Shown in pieces: positions 8,158 through 16,040 of a stretch of DNA of 33,176 nt. The stretch is from the NCBI RefSeq assembly GCF_009789225.1, contig NZ_WSTA01000039.1, positions 1-33,176 of the forward strand, in the 5' to 3' direction. Numbering within the stretch: the stretch's first letter is position 1; the number at the start of each line of letters is the position of its first letter. The notes under the pieces were generated by a model, which was not told the origin of the DNA, searched no databases, and worked only from the letters and a program-made list of their open reading frames with translations. The position numbers were made by a program, and so were the translations under genes. Source of the stretch: Agromyces seonyuensis (GTDB taxonomy: Bacteria > Actinomycetota > Actinomycetes > Actinomycetales > Microbacteriaceae).

Positions 8158-9533
8158 CCGGCCGAGCCCGCTGCGGGGCCGGTCGGGGCGTTCCACCCTC
8201 CCGGGCGGGCGGTGCGGGGTTCGGGCGCTTCGGCGGGGAGCGGCTCGGGCCGCCACTGGCGCTGCTTCGTCACGACGGCGACGACGAGGAAGAGCAGGAG
8301 GCCGCCCTCGATGAGGATGCGGCTCTCGGCGATGCTCTGCGCGAGCAGCGCGACGGTGAGGGCGAGCGGCAGGAGCGCGATCGCCTGGTACGGCCGCGGA
8401 CCGCCGGCGGGGTCGTGGGGGCGGTCGACGGCGAGGAACCACGAGCGCCAGAGGGTGCCGATCGCAAGGGCCGCGAACGCGATGAGACCGAGGATGCCGA
8501 GCTGCATCCAGACGTCGAGCCAGGCATTGTGCGCCTGCAGGTAGACGACGCCGTTGCGGACTGCGAGGTCGTCGAACGGCTCCACCCAGGGCTGCCAATA
8601 GCCGAGCCAGCCCCAGCCGAACCACGGCTTCTCGGCGATCATCGACCAGACCGAGGCCCAGATGTCGAACCGGCCGGTCAGGTCCTCGCTCTTGCCGAAC
8701 GCCTGGAGGATCGCGGGCCAGGCGAGGGCGACGGCGGCCAGGACGGCCGCGCCGAGCCCTGCCGCGGTCCAATAGACGGGCCGTCGGCGCTGGGGCGAGA
8801 TCCGGCGCATCCACACGGCGAAGCCGAGTGCCGCGAGTACCGCGGCGGCCGCGACGAACACGGTCGCGGAGCGGGTGAGGGCGAGCACGAGTGCCGATGC
8901 GACGAGCCAGCCCGTGCCGGCCGTGGGGCGCACGAGTCCCGAGGCGAACTGCAGCGCGGTGAGGACGACGAGGAGCAGCGCGGCGAAGCCGAGCAGATTC
9001 CGGCTGCCGACGATGCCCTCGATCGGACCGCCGGCGAAGAGCAGGTCGCGCGACCAGAAGAAGGCGGCCGGCGCGTCGTCGCCGTAGTCCGTGAAGTTCG
9101 GCGGGAGCGGCGCGCGCACGAAGATCGCGACGTACAGCTCGAAGAGCAGCGACAGCGAGATCGTCCAGCGCAGGGCGCCCGCGAGCGCGGCGACGATCTC
9201 GCCCCAACGCAGGCACAGGGCGACGAATGCCGCCGCGGCGAACACGGCGAGGTAGAGCAGGATGCCGAGCGCGGTCCCGGCACGGTACGACGACCAGACG
9301 ACGGAGAGCACCACGAGGCCGGTGAAGACGAGCAACGAGGTCGGGATGCGGCGGAACCGGATGCGCGGGCGGTGCGCCGCGAGCATCCAGACGGACACGC
9401 CCACGGCGGCGAGCGCCACGGCGCCCCAGCCCCAGTAGCCGAGGAGATTGCGCCAGAACTGGCCGGCGATCGCGGTGAAGAGCACGAAGCCGGCGAGGGC
9501 CGTCACGAGCCGACGGTTCCGGCTGGCAGTCAT
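8154..9533 (-). CDS. O-antigen ligase/polymerase family membrane protein
   Basis: A 459-residue protein with about ten to twelve membrane segments and the Wzy_C-type periplasmic loop. Conserved points are GSRNLLGF (176-183), TGRFDIW (286-292), GWGWLGYW (306-313) and LQAHNAWLDVWMQLG (332-346), which holds the family's H335-N336 pair. In characterised members this region is needed to join or polymerise undecaprenyl-linked glycan. It probably polymerises or ligates the polysaccharide made by this locus outside the membrane. The start ATG at 9533 is preceded by TAGCCT seven bases upstream and no Shine-Dalgarno site, so the mRNA is probably leaderless. It is the first gene of a two-gene operon. 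Confidence 0.88.
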   Translation of the reverse strand: MTASRNRRLVTALAGFVLFTAIAGQFWRNLLGYWGWGAVALAAVGVSVWMLAAHRPRIRFRRIPTSLLVFTGLVVLSVVWSSYRAGTALGILLYLAVFAAAAFVALCLRWGEIVAALAGALRWTISLSLLFELYVAIFVRAPLPPNFTDYGDDAPAAFFWSRDLLFAGGPIEGIVGSRNLLGFAALLLVVLTALQFASGLVRPTAGTGWLVASALVLALTRSATVFVAAAAVLAALGFAVWMRRISPQRRRPVYWTAAGLGAAVLAAVALAWPAILQAFGKSEDLTGRFDIWASVWSMIAEKPWFGWGWLGYWQPWVEPFDDLAVRNGVVYLQAHNAWLDVWMQLGILGLIAFAALAIGTLWRSWFLAVDRPHDPAGGPRPYQAIALLPLALTVALLAQSIAESRILIEGGLLLFLVVAVVTKQRQWRPEPLPAEAPEPRTARPGGWNAPTGPAAGSAG

Positions 9534-9540
9534 GGGGTCA

Positions 9541-9546
9541 AGGCTA
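9541..9546 (-). promoter_or_regulatory. -10 box of leaderless O-antigen-ligase operon
   Basis: TAGCCT on the minus strand lies exactly seven bases before the ATG at 9533, so transcription should start at or very near the start codon. No -35 element and no ribosome-binding site are seen. Confidence 0.55.
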
Positions 9547-9670
9547 TCGCGCCGTCCGATGCCCGGACCGCCGCCCGGTCCCCGTGCCGGAGGCGGTGTT
9601 CGGGGATGCGAGAATGTCGGAGCCTCCCGCGTTGCGAACCGGGGCGGATCGAACGGAAGGTACCTGTTTC

Positions 9671-10978
9671 ATGCGGATCTCGGTGATCGGATGCGGCTAT
9701 CTCGGCGCCGTGCACGCGGCGTCGATGGCGGAACTCGGCCACGACGTCGTCGGAATCGACGTCGACGCCCGCAAGATCGAACTCTTGGCGTCGGGACGTG
9801 CGCCGTTCTTCGAGCCCGGGCTGCCCGAGATCCTCACCTCGGCGATCGAGGCCGGTCGGCTGCGCTTCTCCACGGACATGGCGGACGCCGCCGACGCGGA
9901 AGTCCATTTCATCGGGGTCGGCACTCCGCAGCAGCTCGGCTCCTCCGCCGCGGACCTGACGTACGTCGACGCCGCGTTCCGATCGCTCGCCGCGGTCGCG
10001 GCCCCGGGGTCGCTCATCGTCGGCAAGAGCACGGTGCCGGTCGGCACCGCGGCCCGGCTCGCGGCCGAGCTCGACGAACTCGGCACCGGCGCGCGACTCG
10101 CGTGGAACCCCGAGTTCCTCCGCGAGGGCTTCGCGGTGAAGGACACCATCGAGCCCGACCGCCTCGTCTACGGCGTCGCGGACCCGGCCGACGTCGAGGT
10201 GCTCGACGCCGTCTACGCGGCCGCGATCGGCGCGGGCACGCCCCGCATCGTCACCGACTTCGCGACGGCCGAGCTCGTGAAGGTCTCGGCGAACGCGTTC
10301 CTCGCCACGAAGATCAGCTTCATCAACGCGATGGCGGAGATCGCCGAGACGGTCGGCGCCGACGTCACCCAGCTCGCCGACGCCATCGGCCACGACGCGC
10401 GCATCGGGCGCCGGTTCCTGAACGCGGGCGTCGGGTTCGGCGGCGGCTGCCTGCCGAAGGACATCCGGGCCTTCGCCGCACGGGCCGAGGAGCTCGGCCG
10501 AGCCGAGTCGGTGTCGTTCCTCCGCGAGATCGACGCGATCAACCTGCGCCGCCGCGACCGCGTCGTCGACCTCGCGGCCTCCCTGCTGGGCGGCGACGTG
10601 CACGGCCGTCGCATCGCCGTCCTCGGGCTCACGTTTAAGCCCGACTCGGACGACATCCGCGACTCGCCCGCCCTCGACGTCGCCGTCCGCCTCCACGGTC
10701 TCGGCGCCGATGTCATCGCCACCGACCCCGAGGGCGTCGCGAACTCGCGTGCGAAGCACCCGCAACTGGCCTTCACCGAGTCGACCGACGAGGCGCTCGC
10801 CGAGGCGGAGCTCGCCGTGCTCGTCACCGAATGGTCCGAGTACCGCGAGCTCGTCCCCGCCGACGTCGCCGCGGCGATGCGCTCGCCCCGGATCATCGAC
10901 GGCCGCAACGTCCTCGACCCCGCGGCGTGGATGGAGGCCGGATTCGACTACCGCGGCATGGGACGCCACGCCGGCTGA
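9671..10978 (+). CDS. ugd: UDP-glucose 6-dehydrogenase
   Basis: A 435-residue cytoplasmic enzyme that oxidises UDP-glucose to UDP-glucuronate with two NAD+. The N-terminal Rossmann fold is VIGCGYLGAVHA, followed by the acidic strand end GIDVDARK. The middle domain has NPEFLREGFAVKD and the long helix KVSANAFLATKISFINAMAE. The catalytic cysteine is C260 in GGGCLPKDIRAF. The C-terminal UDP-binding domain starts at VLGLTFKPDSDDIRDSP. The ATG at 9671 is chosen because protein homology begins there and GGAAGG (9655-9660) lies ten bases upstream; an upstream in-frame start would add an unrelated 29 residues. The product implies a uronic acid in the polysaccharide. GDP-mannose dehydrogenase is less likely. 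Confidence 0.93.
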   Translation: MRISVIGCGYLGAVHAASMAELGHDVVGIDVDARKIELLASGRAPFFEPGLPEILTSAIEAGRLRFSTDMADAADAEVHFIGVGTPQQLGSSAADLTYVDAAFRSLAAVAAPGSLIVGKSTVPVGTAARLAAELDELGTGARLAWNPEFLREGFAVKDTIEPDRLVYGVADPADVEVLDAVYAAAIGAGTPRIVTDFATAELVKVSANAFLATKISFINAMAEIAETVGADVTQLADAIGHDARIGRRFLNAGVGFGGGCLPKDIRAFAARAEELGRAESVSFLREIDAINLRRRDRVVDLAASLLGGDVHGRRIAVLGLTFKPDSDDIRDSPALDVAVRLHGLGADVIATDPEGVANSRAKHPQLAFTESTDEALAEAELAVLVTEWSEYRELVPADVAAAMRSPRIIDGRNVLDPAAWMEAGFDYRGMGRHAG

Positions 10979-11004
10979 GCCCGATGCGAACGCCCCTGAA
11001 CGCT

Positions 11005-11040
11005 GGAACGGCCCGGATGCTCGTGCATCCGGGCCGTTCC
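11005..11040. terminator. Strong bidirectional terminator hairpin
   Basis: A perfect 16-base-pair stem (11005-11020 with 11025-11040) closes a four-base TCGT loop. It lies between the convergent ugd and acyl-CoA dehydrogenase genes and can serve both. The stem contains GGATGC/GCATCC next to the loop. Confidence 0.85.
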
Positions 11041-11056
11041 CGTCGGCGTGGGGGAC

Positions 11057-12235
11057 TCAGACGAAGGCGCCCTTGCCGGTGATCGCGCGGCCCACGATGA
11101 GGGTGTTCATCTCGCGCGTGCCCTCATAGGAGTACAGCGCCTCGGCGTCGGCGAAGAAGCGCGCCGCGTCGTAGTCGAGGACGATGCCGTTGCCGCCCAT
11201 GGACTCGCGCGCCCAGGCGACCGTCTCGCGCATCCGCGTGGTCGCGTAGAGCTTCGCGAGCGCGGCGTGCTCGTCGGTGAGCTTGCCCTCGTCCTGCAGC
11301 ACCGAGAGGCGGTGCACCATCGCGATCGACGCGGTGATGTTGCCGAGGCTCTTGACGAGCAGGTCCTGGACGAGCTGGTGCGAGCCGATCGGCTTGCCGA
11401 ACTGGATGCGCTCCTTCGAGTAGGCGACGGCGGCCTCGTAGGCGCCGACGGCGGTGCCGACCGACTCCCAGGCGACCTCGCCGCGCGTGGCCTTCAGCAC
11501 CTTCGCGGTGTCCTTGAACGAGTTCGCGTGCTCGAGCTTGAGGGCGTGGGGGATGCGCACGTCGGTGAGGGTGATGTCGGCGTTCTGCACGGGGCGCAGG
11601 CTGATCTTGCCCTCGATCTTCGTCGCCGAGTAGCCGGGCGTGGAGGTCGGCACGATGAAGCCCTTGACCTGGCCGTCCTCGACGTCCTTGGCCCAGATCA
11701 CGGTGATGTCCGACCAGGTGGCGTTGCCGATCCAGCGCTTGGAGCCGTTGAGCACCCACTCGTCGCCCTCGCGCTTGGCGGTCGTGCGCAGGCCCTGCGC
11801 GCTGTCGGAGCCGGAGAGCGGTTCGGTGAGGCCGAACGCGCCGATGACCTCGCCCGAGGCGAGCTTGGGGATCCACTCCTCGCGCTGCGCCTGCGAGCCG
11901 CAGATGGAGATGGCGCCGGTGGCCAAGCCGTTCTGGACGCCGACGAACGTCGCGACGGAGGCATCCACGCGTGCGAGCTCGAGCGCGACGAACCCGCGGA
12001 ACACGGAGGAGTTCTCGAAGGGCTTCGTCTCGTCCCACGCGAAGGAGAGCACGCCGAGCTCGGCGAGCGGAGCGACGATCTGGCGGGGGAACTCCGCCCG
12101 TTCCCAGTAGCCGCCGATGATCGGCTTGACGTCGGACTCGAGCCACGCGCGCAGTTTGCCGAGCGCCTCCTGCTCCGGCTCGGTCAAGAGCGACTCGAAA
12201 CCGTAGAAGTCGCTGGCGAGTGGTTCGAAGGACAT
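11057..12235 (-). CDS. Acyl-CoA dehydrogenase, glutaryl-CoA dehydrogenase-like
   Basis: A 392-residue FAD enzyme. Motifs include FGLTEPLSGSD (FAD and substrate binding), GSKRWIGNATWSD, FGKPIGSHQLVQDLLVK and, at the C-terminus, YSYEGTREMNTLIVGRAITG. In that last motif E371 corresponds to the catalytic base of glutaryl-CoA dehydrogenase (YTYEGTHDIHAL in human, from memory). It may oxidise and decarboxylate glutaryl-CoA in lysine or tryptophan breakdown, or act on another short acyl-CoA. The decarboxylase activity cannot be confirmed from the sequence. The start ATG has AGGAG six bases upstream. It stands alone, with no catabolic partner beside it. Confidence 0.88.
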   Translation of the reverse strand: MSFEPLASDFYGFESLLTEPEQEALGKLRAWLESDVKPIIGGYWERAEFPRQIVAPLAELGVLSFAWDETKPFENSSVFRGFVALELARVDASVATFVGVQNGLATGAISICGSQAQREEWIPKLASGEVIGAFGLTEPLSGSDSAQGLRTTAKREGDEWVLNGSKRWIGNATWSDITVIWAKDVEDGQVKGFIVPTSTPGYSATKIEGKISLRPVQNADITLTDVRIPHALKLEHANSFKDTAKVLKATRGEVAWESVGTAVGAYEAAVAYSKERIQFGKPIGSHQLVQDLLVKSLGNITASIAMVHRLSVLQDEGKLTDEHAALAKLYATTRMRETVAWARESMGGNGIVLDYDAARFFADAEALYSYEGTREMNTLIVGRAITGKGAFV

Positions 12236-12319
12236 TGGATGCTCCTGTTGCGAGGATCGGCTCGGCCCGAGCGGATGCCCCGGGCCACGGTCGGGAGCGG
12301 ACTCCGGCGACCGGCGTCG

Positions 12320-12325
12320 AGCCTA
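12320..12325 (-). promoter_or_regulatory. Candidate -10 box for the acyl-CoA dehydrogenase gene
   Basis: TAGGCT on the minus strand would give a leader of about 75-80 bases before the ATG at 12235. The match is by sequence and position only, in the divergent gap shared with manA. Confidence 0.35.
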
Positions 12326-12358
12326 GGCGGGGCGTCCTGGGGGATCCGTGGGCATTGG

Positions 12359-12364
12359 TACCTT
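12359..12364 (+). promoter_or_regulatory. Candidate -10 box for manA
   Basis: TACCTT lies 30 bases upstream of the GTG start of manA and would leave a short leader that includes the Shine-Dalgarno sequence GGAAGGA (12378-12384). Confidence 0.4.
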
Positions 12365-12394
12365 GGGACAACCCGTCGGAAGGAATCCTCGAAC

Positions 12395-13654
12395 GTGTTC
12401 GTGTCGATCGACAACACCCCCCGCGACTACGCCTGGGGCTCGCGCAGCGCCATCGCCGAATACTTGGGCCGCGAGGCATCCGGCGGGCCCGAGGCAGAGC
12501 TCTGGCTCGGCGCGCACCCCGGCTCGCCCGCGAAGGTCACGGGCGCCGACCCCGAGACCGCGCCCGACCTCGTCGCCCTCATCGCGCAGGACCCGGCCGC
12601 CGTGCTCGGCGAGCGCATCGCCGCGCTCGGACCGCGCCTGCCGTTCCTGCTGAAGGTGCTCGCGGCCGACGCGCCCCTCTCGCTGCAGGCGCACCCGACG
12701 CCGGAGCAGGCTCGTGCCGGCTACGCCCGGGAGAACGCCGACGGCATCCCGCTCGACGGGTGGAACCGCAATTACAAGGACGAGTTCCACAAGCCGGAAC
12801 TCATCGTCGCCGTGAGCGACCGCTTCGACGCCCTGTGCGGGTTCCGCTCGCCCGAGGAGATCGAGGCGCTGACGCTCCTGCTCGCGGAGGCGGACGTCGC
12901 TGCGACGCGCGCCGAGGGCGGCCAGCAGGGCGCGATCGACCTGCTGCGCGGCCGGCTGCAGGGCCCAGACGGGCTGCGCAGTACCGTCGAGTGGCTGCTC
13001 CGCGACGGCCGCGGCGGCGACACCGGTCAAGTCGCCTGGATCGTCGAGCGGGTCGCGCACCTCTCCGGGTCGGATGCGGCGCTCGCCTCGCCGCACGCCG
13101 CCGCCTACGCGACCGTGACCGACCTCGCGCGTCACTACCCGGGCGACCCCGGTCTCGTCATCTCCCTCTTCCTCAACCGTGTCACCCTGCGCCGCGGCGA
13201 GGCGCTCTACCTGCCGGCCGGCAACATCCACGCCTATCTGCAGGGGCTCGGCATCGAGCTCATGGCGGCGAGCGACAACGTGCTGCGCGGCGGGCTCACG
13301 CCGAAGCACATCGACGTGGACGAGCTCGTCGACGTACTGGACTTCCGCCCCCTCCCCGTGCCGTTCCTGGCGCCGATCGAGACGATGCCGGGCGTGAGCA
13401 CGTACCGCCCCGACGTCGACGACTTCGAGCTGCACCGCGTCGACGTCGGCCCGGGCGCGGCGACCGTCGCGATCACCGGCCCCGCGATCGTGCTCTCGGT
13501 CGCCGGCACCCTGCACGTGTCGGGCGCGGTCTCGGACACCGACGTGCCCGCCGGCGGGGCCGCGTTCGCGACCCCTGACGAGGCCGAACTGACCTTCACC
13601 GGCACGGGCGTCGCGTGGGTCGCGACCACCGGATCGGGCTACGCCCGGGACTGA
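12395..13654 (+). CDS. manA: Mannose-6-phosphate isomerase, class I
   Basis: A 419-residue zinc enzyme that interconverts fructose-6-P and mannose-6-P, the entry to GDP-mannose. Zinc-site motifs are LSLQAHP (Q98, H100), EFHKPEL (E135) and LPAGNIHAYLQG (H279), all in the type I cupin. ASDNVLRGGLTPKHID is the conserved segment after the third ligand. GTG at 12395 is the start because GGAAGGA ends ten bases upstream and the protein then begins VSIDNTPRDYAWGS as in the family. Its stop is two bases from the convergent regulator gene. In related genomes manA lies near whiB2 and manB; here it is about 2.5 kb upstream of whiB and manB is absent. Confidence 0.95.
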   Translation: MFVSIDNTPRDYAWGSRSAIAEYLGREASGGPEAELWLGAHPGSPAKVTGADPETAPDLVALIAQDPAAVLGERIAALGPRLPFLLKVLAADAPLSLQAHPTPEQARAGYARENADGIPLDGWNRNYKDEFHKPELIVAVSDRFDALCGFRSPEEIEALTLLLAEADVAATRAEGGQQGAIDLLRGRLQGPDGLRSTVEWLLRDGRGGDTGQVAWIVERVAHLSGSDAALASPHAAAYATVTDLARHYPGDPGLVISLFLNRVTLRRGEALYLPAGNIHAYLQGLGIELMAASDNVLRGGLTPKHIDVDELVDVLDFRPLPVPFLAPIETMPGVSTYRPDVDDFELHRVDVGPGAATVAITGPAIVLSVAGTLHVSGAVSDTDVPAGGAAFATPDEAELTFTGTGVAWVATTGSGYARD

Positions 13655-13656
13655 GC

Positions 13657-14646
13657 TCAGCCGGCGAGCGCCGGTTCCGCGTACACCGCGTCCGTGCGCT
13701 CGCCGGTGCCGAACGTGCGTCGGTAGTTCGTCGGCGTCGTCTGCAGCACCTTGACGAAGTGGTGCCGCATGACGGCGCCGGTGCCGAAGCCGGTGTCGCG
13801 CGCGATCTCCTCGAGGCCGAGGTCGGTCTCCTCGAGGAGCTGCTGCGCGCGCAGGAGCCGCTGGCGGTTGAGCCAGGCGCCGGGCGTCGTGCCGGTCTCG
13901 GCTCGGAACTTGCGGGCGAAGGTGCGCGGCGACATGAGCGCCTTGCGGGCCAGCAGGTCGACGCTGAGGTCGTGATCGAGGTGCTCGAGCATCCACTCGG
14001 TGATGCGGGCGAAGGAGTCGCTGCGGCATTCGACGACGGGCGTCTGGATGAACTGCGACTGGCCGCCGTCGCGCTGCGGCGGCACGACCATGCGCTTGGC
14101 GACGATGTTCGCGGCGCCCGCGCCGAGCTCGCTGCGGACGATGTGGATGGCAGCGTCGATGCCCGCGGCCGTGCCGGCGCCCGTGACGATGTTGCCGTCC
14201 TGCACGAAGAGCACGCCGGGGTCGACGTCGATCGCGGGGAACTCCTCGGCGAGGCGGTCGGCGTACATCCAGTGGGTCGTGGCGCGCTTGCCGTCGAGCA
14301 CCCCGGCGCGGGCGAGGACGAAGGCGCCCGAGCACACGGAGAGCACCCAGGCGCCGCGATCGGCCGCATCCCGGAGCACCTCGGCGATGCGCGGGTCGAG
14401 CGGCTCGGAGAGATCGCACGCGGGCACGGCGACGAGGTCGGCGTCGGCCGCCACGGCGAGGTCCTGGCCGACGTCGAGCCCGAGCCCGAACTTCATCGGG
14501 ATGCGGCCCGGCTCGGCTGCGGCGACGTGGAAGTCGAAGACCGGGCCCCCGTGCTCGCGCCGGTCGATACCGAACACTTCGCAGATGGTGCCGAACTCGA
14601 AGACGGCCATGTTCGGCATCGCGATGCAGACGATCTTGTTGAGCAT
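13657..14646 (-). CDS. GlxA/FtrA-type transcriptional regulator (DJ-1/PfpI plus AraC domains)
   Basis: A 329-residue regulator. Residues 1-180 form a DJ-1/PfpI-like glutaminase fold with SVCSGAFVLARAGVL, where C105 sits at the nucleophile-elbow position. Residues 210-315 form the AraC/XylS DNA-binding pair of helix-turn-helix motifs (LLARKALMSPRTFARKFRA and IARDTGFGTGAVMRHHF). AdpA and FtrA share this architecture. The start is the ATG at 14646, with AAAGG about eight bases upstream; homology begins at MLNKIVCIAMPNMAVFEFG. It is divergent from a 40-residue membrane-protein gene. The shared gap carries nested palindromes that could be its binding sites. The effector is unknown. Confidence 0.9.
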   Translation of the reverse strand: MLNKIVCIAMPNMAVFEFGTICEVFGIDRREHGGPVFDFHVAAAEPGRIPMKFGLGLDVGQDLAVAADADLVAVPACDLSEPLDPRIAEVLRDAADRGAWVLSVCSGAFVLARAGVLDGKRATTHWMYADRLAEEFPAIDVDPGVLFVQDGNIVTGAGTAAGIDAAIHIVRSELGAGAANIVAKRMVVPPQRDGGQSQFIQTPVVECRSDSFARITEWMLEHLDHDLSVDLLARKALMSPRTFARKFRAETGTTPGAWLNRQRLLRAQQLLEETDLGLEEIARDTGFGTGAVMRHHFVKVLQTTPTNYRRTFGTGERTDAVYAEPALAG

Positions 14647-14712
14647 CCGGGGGCCTTTCGATCGTGCCGGCGCCGCAGGAACGGCTTGGCAGGAAAACGT
14701 CGTTGCATGACA

Positions 14713-14731
14713 ACACTGCCAGTGTCGGCAG
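14713..14731. promoter_or_regulatory. Candidate operator: two nested palindromes
   Basis: ACACTG-C-CAGTGT (14713-14725) is a perfect inverted repeat with six-base arms. It overlaps CTGCC-N6-GGCAG (14716-14731). Both lie between the regulator and the divergent small gene, covering the -35 region of the latter. GTTG-N5-CAAC (14702-14714) adjoins. Autoregulation by the DJ-1/AraC protein is an inference. Confidence 0.45.
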
Positions 14732-14745
14732 CATCTCGCAACACC

Positions 14746-14751
14746 TAGATT
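14746..14751 (+). promoter_or_regulatory. -10 box of leaderless small gene
   Basis: TAGATT is exactly seven bases upstream of the ATG at 14759, the same geometry seen for other leaderless genes in this window. It is the main support that the 40-codon frame is a gene. Confidence 0.55.
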
Positions 14752-14758
14752 TCCTGCC

Positions 14759-14881
14759 ATGTTCATCCTCATCGGCATCATCGTGGTCCTCGCCGCCGCC
14801 TCCGTGGCGGCACTGCTGCCCGAGGTCCGTCGTGACGGCTACGGCCGCCCCGAGTTCCCCGCGCGGCCGCTCCTGCCCTGA
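14759..14881 (+). CDS. Small single-pass membrane protein, 40 residues
   Basis: The protein begins MFILIGIIVVLAAASVAALL, one hydrophobic segment of about 18 residues. A short tail follows: basic (EVRR), then DGYGRPEFP, rich in Gly and Pro. This suggests a single-pass protein with a short basic-and-proline tail. I do not recognise a named family. Support for it being real: a TAGATT box seven bases upstream of the ATG, a hydrophobic start expected from few random frames in such GC-rich DNA, and its position divergent from a regulator with palindromes between. The galE promoter box TACCAT overlaps its end. It could be an uncoupled small protein or a regulator of a membrane enzyme; function is unknown. 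Confidence 0.6.
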   Translation: MFILIGIIVVLAAASVAALLPEVRRDGYGRPEFPARPLLP

Positions 14882-14882
14882 C

Positions 14883-14888
14883 TACCAT
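14883..14888 (+). promoter_or_regulatory. Candidate -10 box for galE
   Basis: TACCAT begins two bases after the stop of the small membrane-protein gene and 51 bases before the galE ATG. It leaves room for a leader carrying GGAAGG (14922-14927). No -35 match was found. Confidence 0.35.
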
Positions 14889-14933
14889 TGGCCCGGGGCG
14901 CGCGAGGGTCGCGTCGCCCCGGGAAGGCAAGCA

Positions 14934-15914
14934 ATGAGCTGGATGGTCACGGGCGGCGCCGGATACATCGGATCGCACGTCGTGCGAGCGTTCCGCGAGC
15001 GCGGCATCGACGTCGTCGTGGTGGACGACCTCTCGAGCGGCCACCGGTCCTTCGTGCCGGGCGACGTGCGCTTCGTCCAGTCCACGATCCTCGACGGGCT
15101 CGCGCTCGAGCGCGCCATGGAGCAGTACGACGTCACAGGCGTCGTGCACCTCGCGGGCTTCAAGTACGCCGGCGTTTCCGTGCAGCGCCCGCTCCACACC
15201 TACCAGCAGAACGTCAACGGCACGGCCAGCCTGCTCGCGGCCATGGCCGAGCGCGGCGTGCGCAACCTCGTGTTCTCCTCGAGCGCCGCCGTCTACGGCA
15301 CGCCTGACGTCGACCTCGTCACCGAGGGCACCCCGAAGCATCCCGAATCGCCCTACGGCGAGTCGAAGCTCATCGGCGAATGGCTCATCGCCGACCAGGG
15401 CCGCGCCGCGGGCCTCCGGCACACGAGCCTGCGCTACTTCAACGTCGTCGGCTCGGGATCCGAGGAGCTCTACGACACGAGCCCCCACAACCTCTTCCCG
15501 ATCGTCTTCGAGACGCTGCTGACGGGCGGCACGCCGCGCATCAACGGCGACGACTACGCGACGCCCGACGGCACGTGCGTGCGCGACTACATCCACGTCG
15601 CCGACCTCGCGGCGGCCCACGTCGCGGCGGCCGAGCGGATCGAGGCCGGCGAGCCGATCGAGCCCGTGTACAACCTCGGCTCCGGCGACGGCAGTTCGGT
15701 CGGCGAGATCATGTCGGCGATCTCGCGCGTGACCGGCATCGCGTTCGAGCCGGAGATCGGTCCGCGACGTGCGGGCGACCCCGACCGCATCGTCGCCTCC
15801 GGCGAACTCGCCGCTCGCGACCTCGGCTGGGCGAACCGGCACTCGCTCGACGAGATGGTCGACTCGGCGTGGCAGGCCCGCCGCGCCGCCGCGGAGGCGG
15901 CCCTCGCCGACTGA
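14934..15914 (+). CDS. galE: UDP-glucose 4-epimerase
   Basis: A 326-residue extended short-chain dehydrogenase. It shows the NAD-binding TGGAGYIGSH (6-15), SSSAAVYG with the catalytic serine region, and S-P-Y-G-E-S-K with Y141 and K145. The sequence RDYIHVADLAAAHV is the typical epimerase signature. It interconverts UDP-glucose and UDP-galactose and so can supply the polysaccharide genes upstream. The ATG is preceded by GGAAGG at a six-base spacing. It is transcribed toward whiB and is followed by a 25-base hairpin-forming repeat 88 bases downstream. UDP-glucuronate epimerase activity cannot be excluded by sequence alone. Confidence 0.93.
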   Translation: MSWMVTGGAGYIGSHVVRAFRERGIDVVVVDDLSSGHRSFVPGDVRFVQSTILDGLALERAMEQYDVTGVVHLAGFKYAGVSVQRPLHTYQQNVNGTASLLAAMAERGVRNLVFSSSAAVYGTPDVDLVTEGTPKHPESPYGESKLIGEWLIADQGRAAGLRHTSLRYFNVVGSGSEELYDTSPHNLFPIVFETLLTGGTPRINGDDYATPDGTCVRDYIHVADLAAAHVAAAERIEAGEPIEPVYNLGSGDGSSVGEIMSAISRVTGIAFEPEIGPRRAGDPDRIVASGELAARDLGWANRHSLDEMVDSAWQARRAAAEAALAD

Positions 15915-16002
15915 AACGCACCGCCGGAACTCCGGGTCGGCACGGATGCGCGGGGGAGGAGATAACGAATCCGATCATCATTCGGCGTGTCGGAGTTCCG
16001 GG

Positions 16003-16027
16003 AACCCTCGACGGTCTATTGAGGGTT
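16003..16027. terminator. Inverted repeat in the galE-whiB gap
   Basis: AACCCTC (16003-16009) and GAGGGTT (16021-16027) pair perfectly with an 11-base loop. The repeat could end galE transcripts. Since it lies just upstream of the whiB -35 box at 16041 it could instead be a regulator site. Confidence 0.4.
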
Positions 16028-16040
16028 GTCCGATTAGAAC

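Noticed and set aside
15950..15959. Strong Shine-Dalgarno-like GGGGGAGGAG downstream of galE
   Set aside because: No start codon lies at a usable distance and no frame with protein-like composition follows before whiB, so I treat it as chance.
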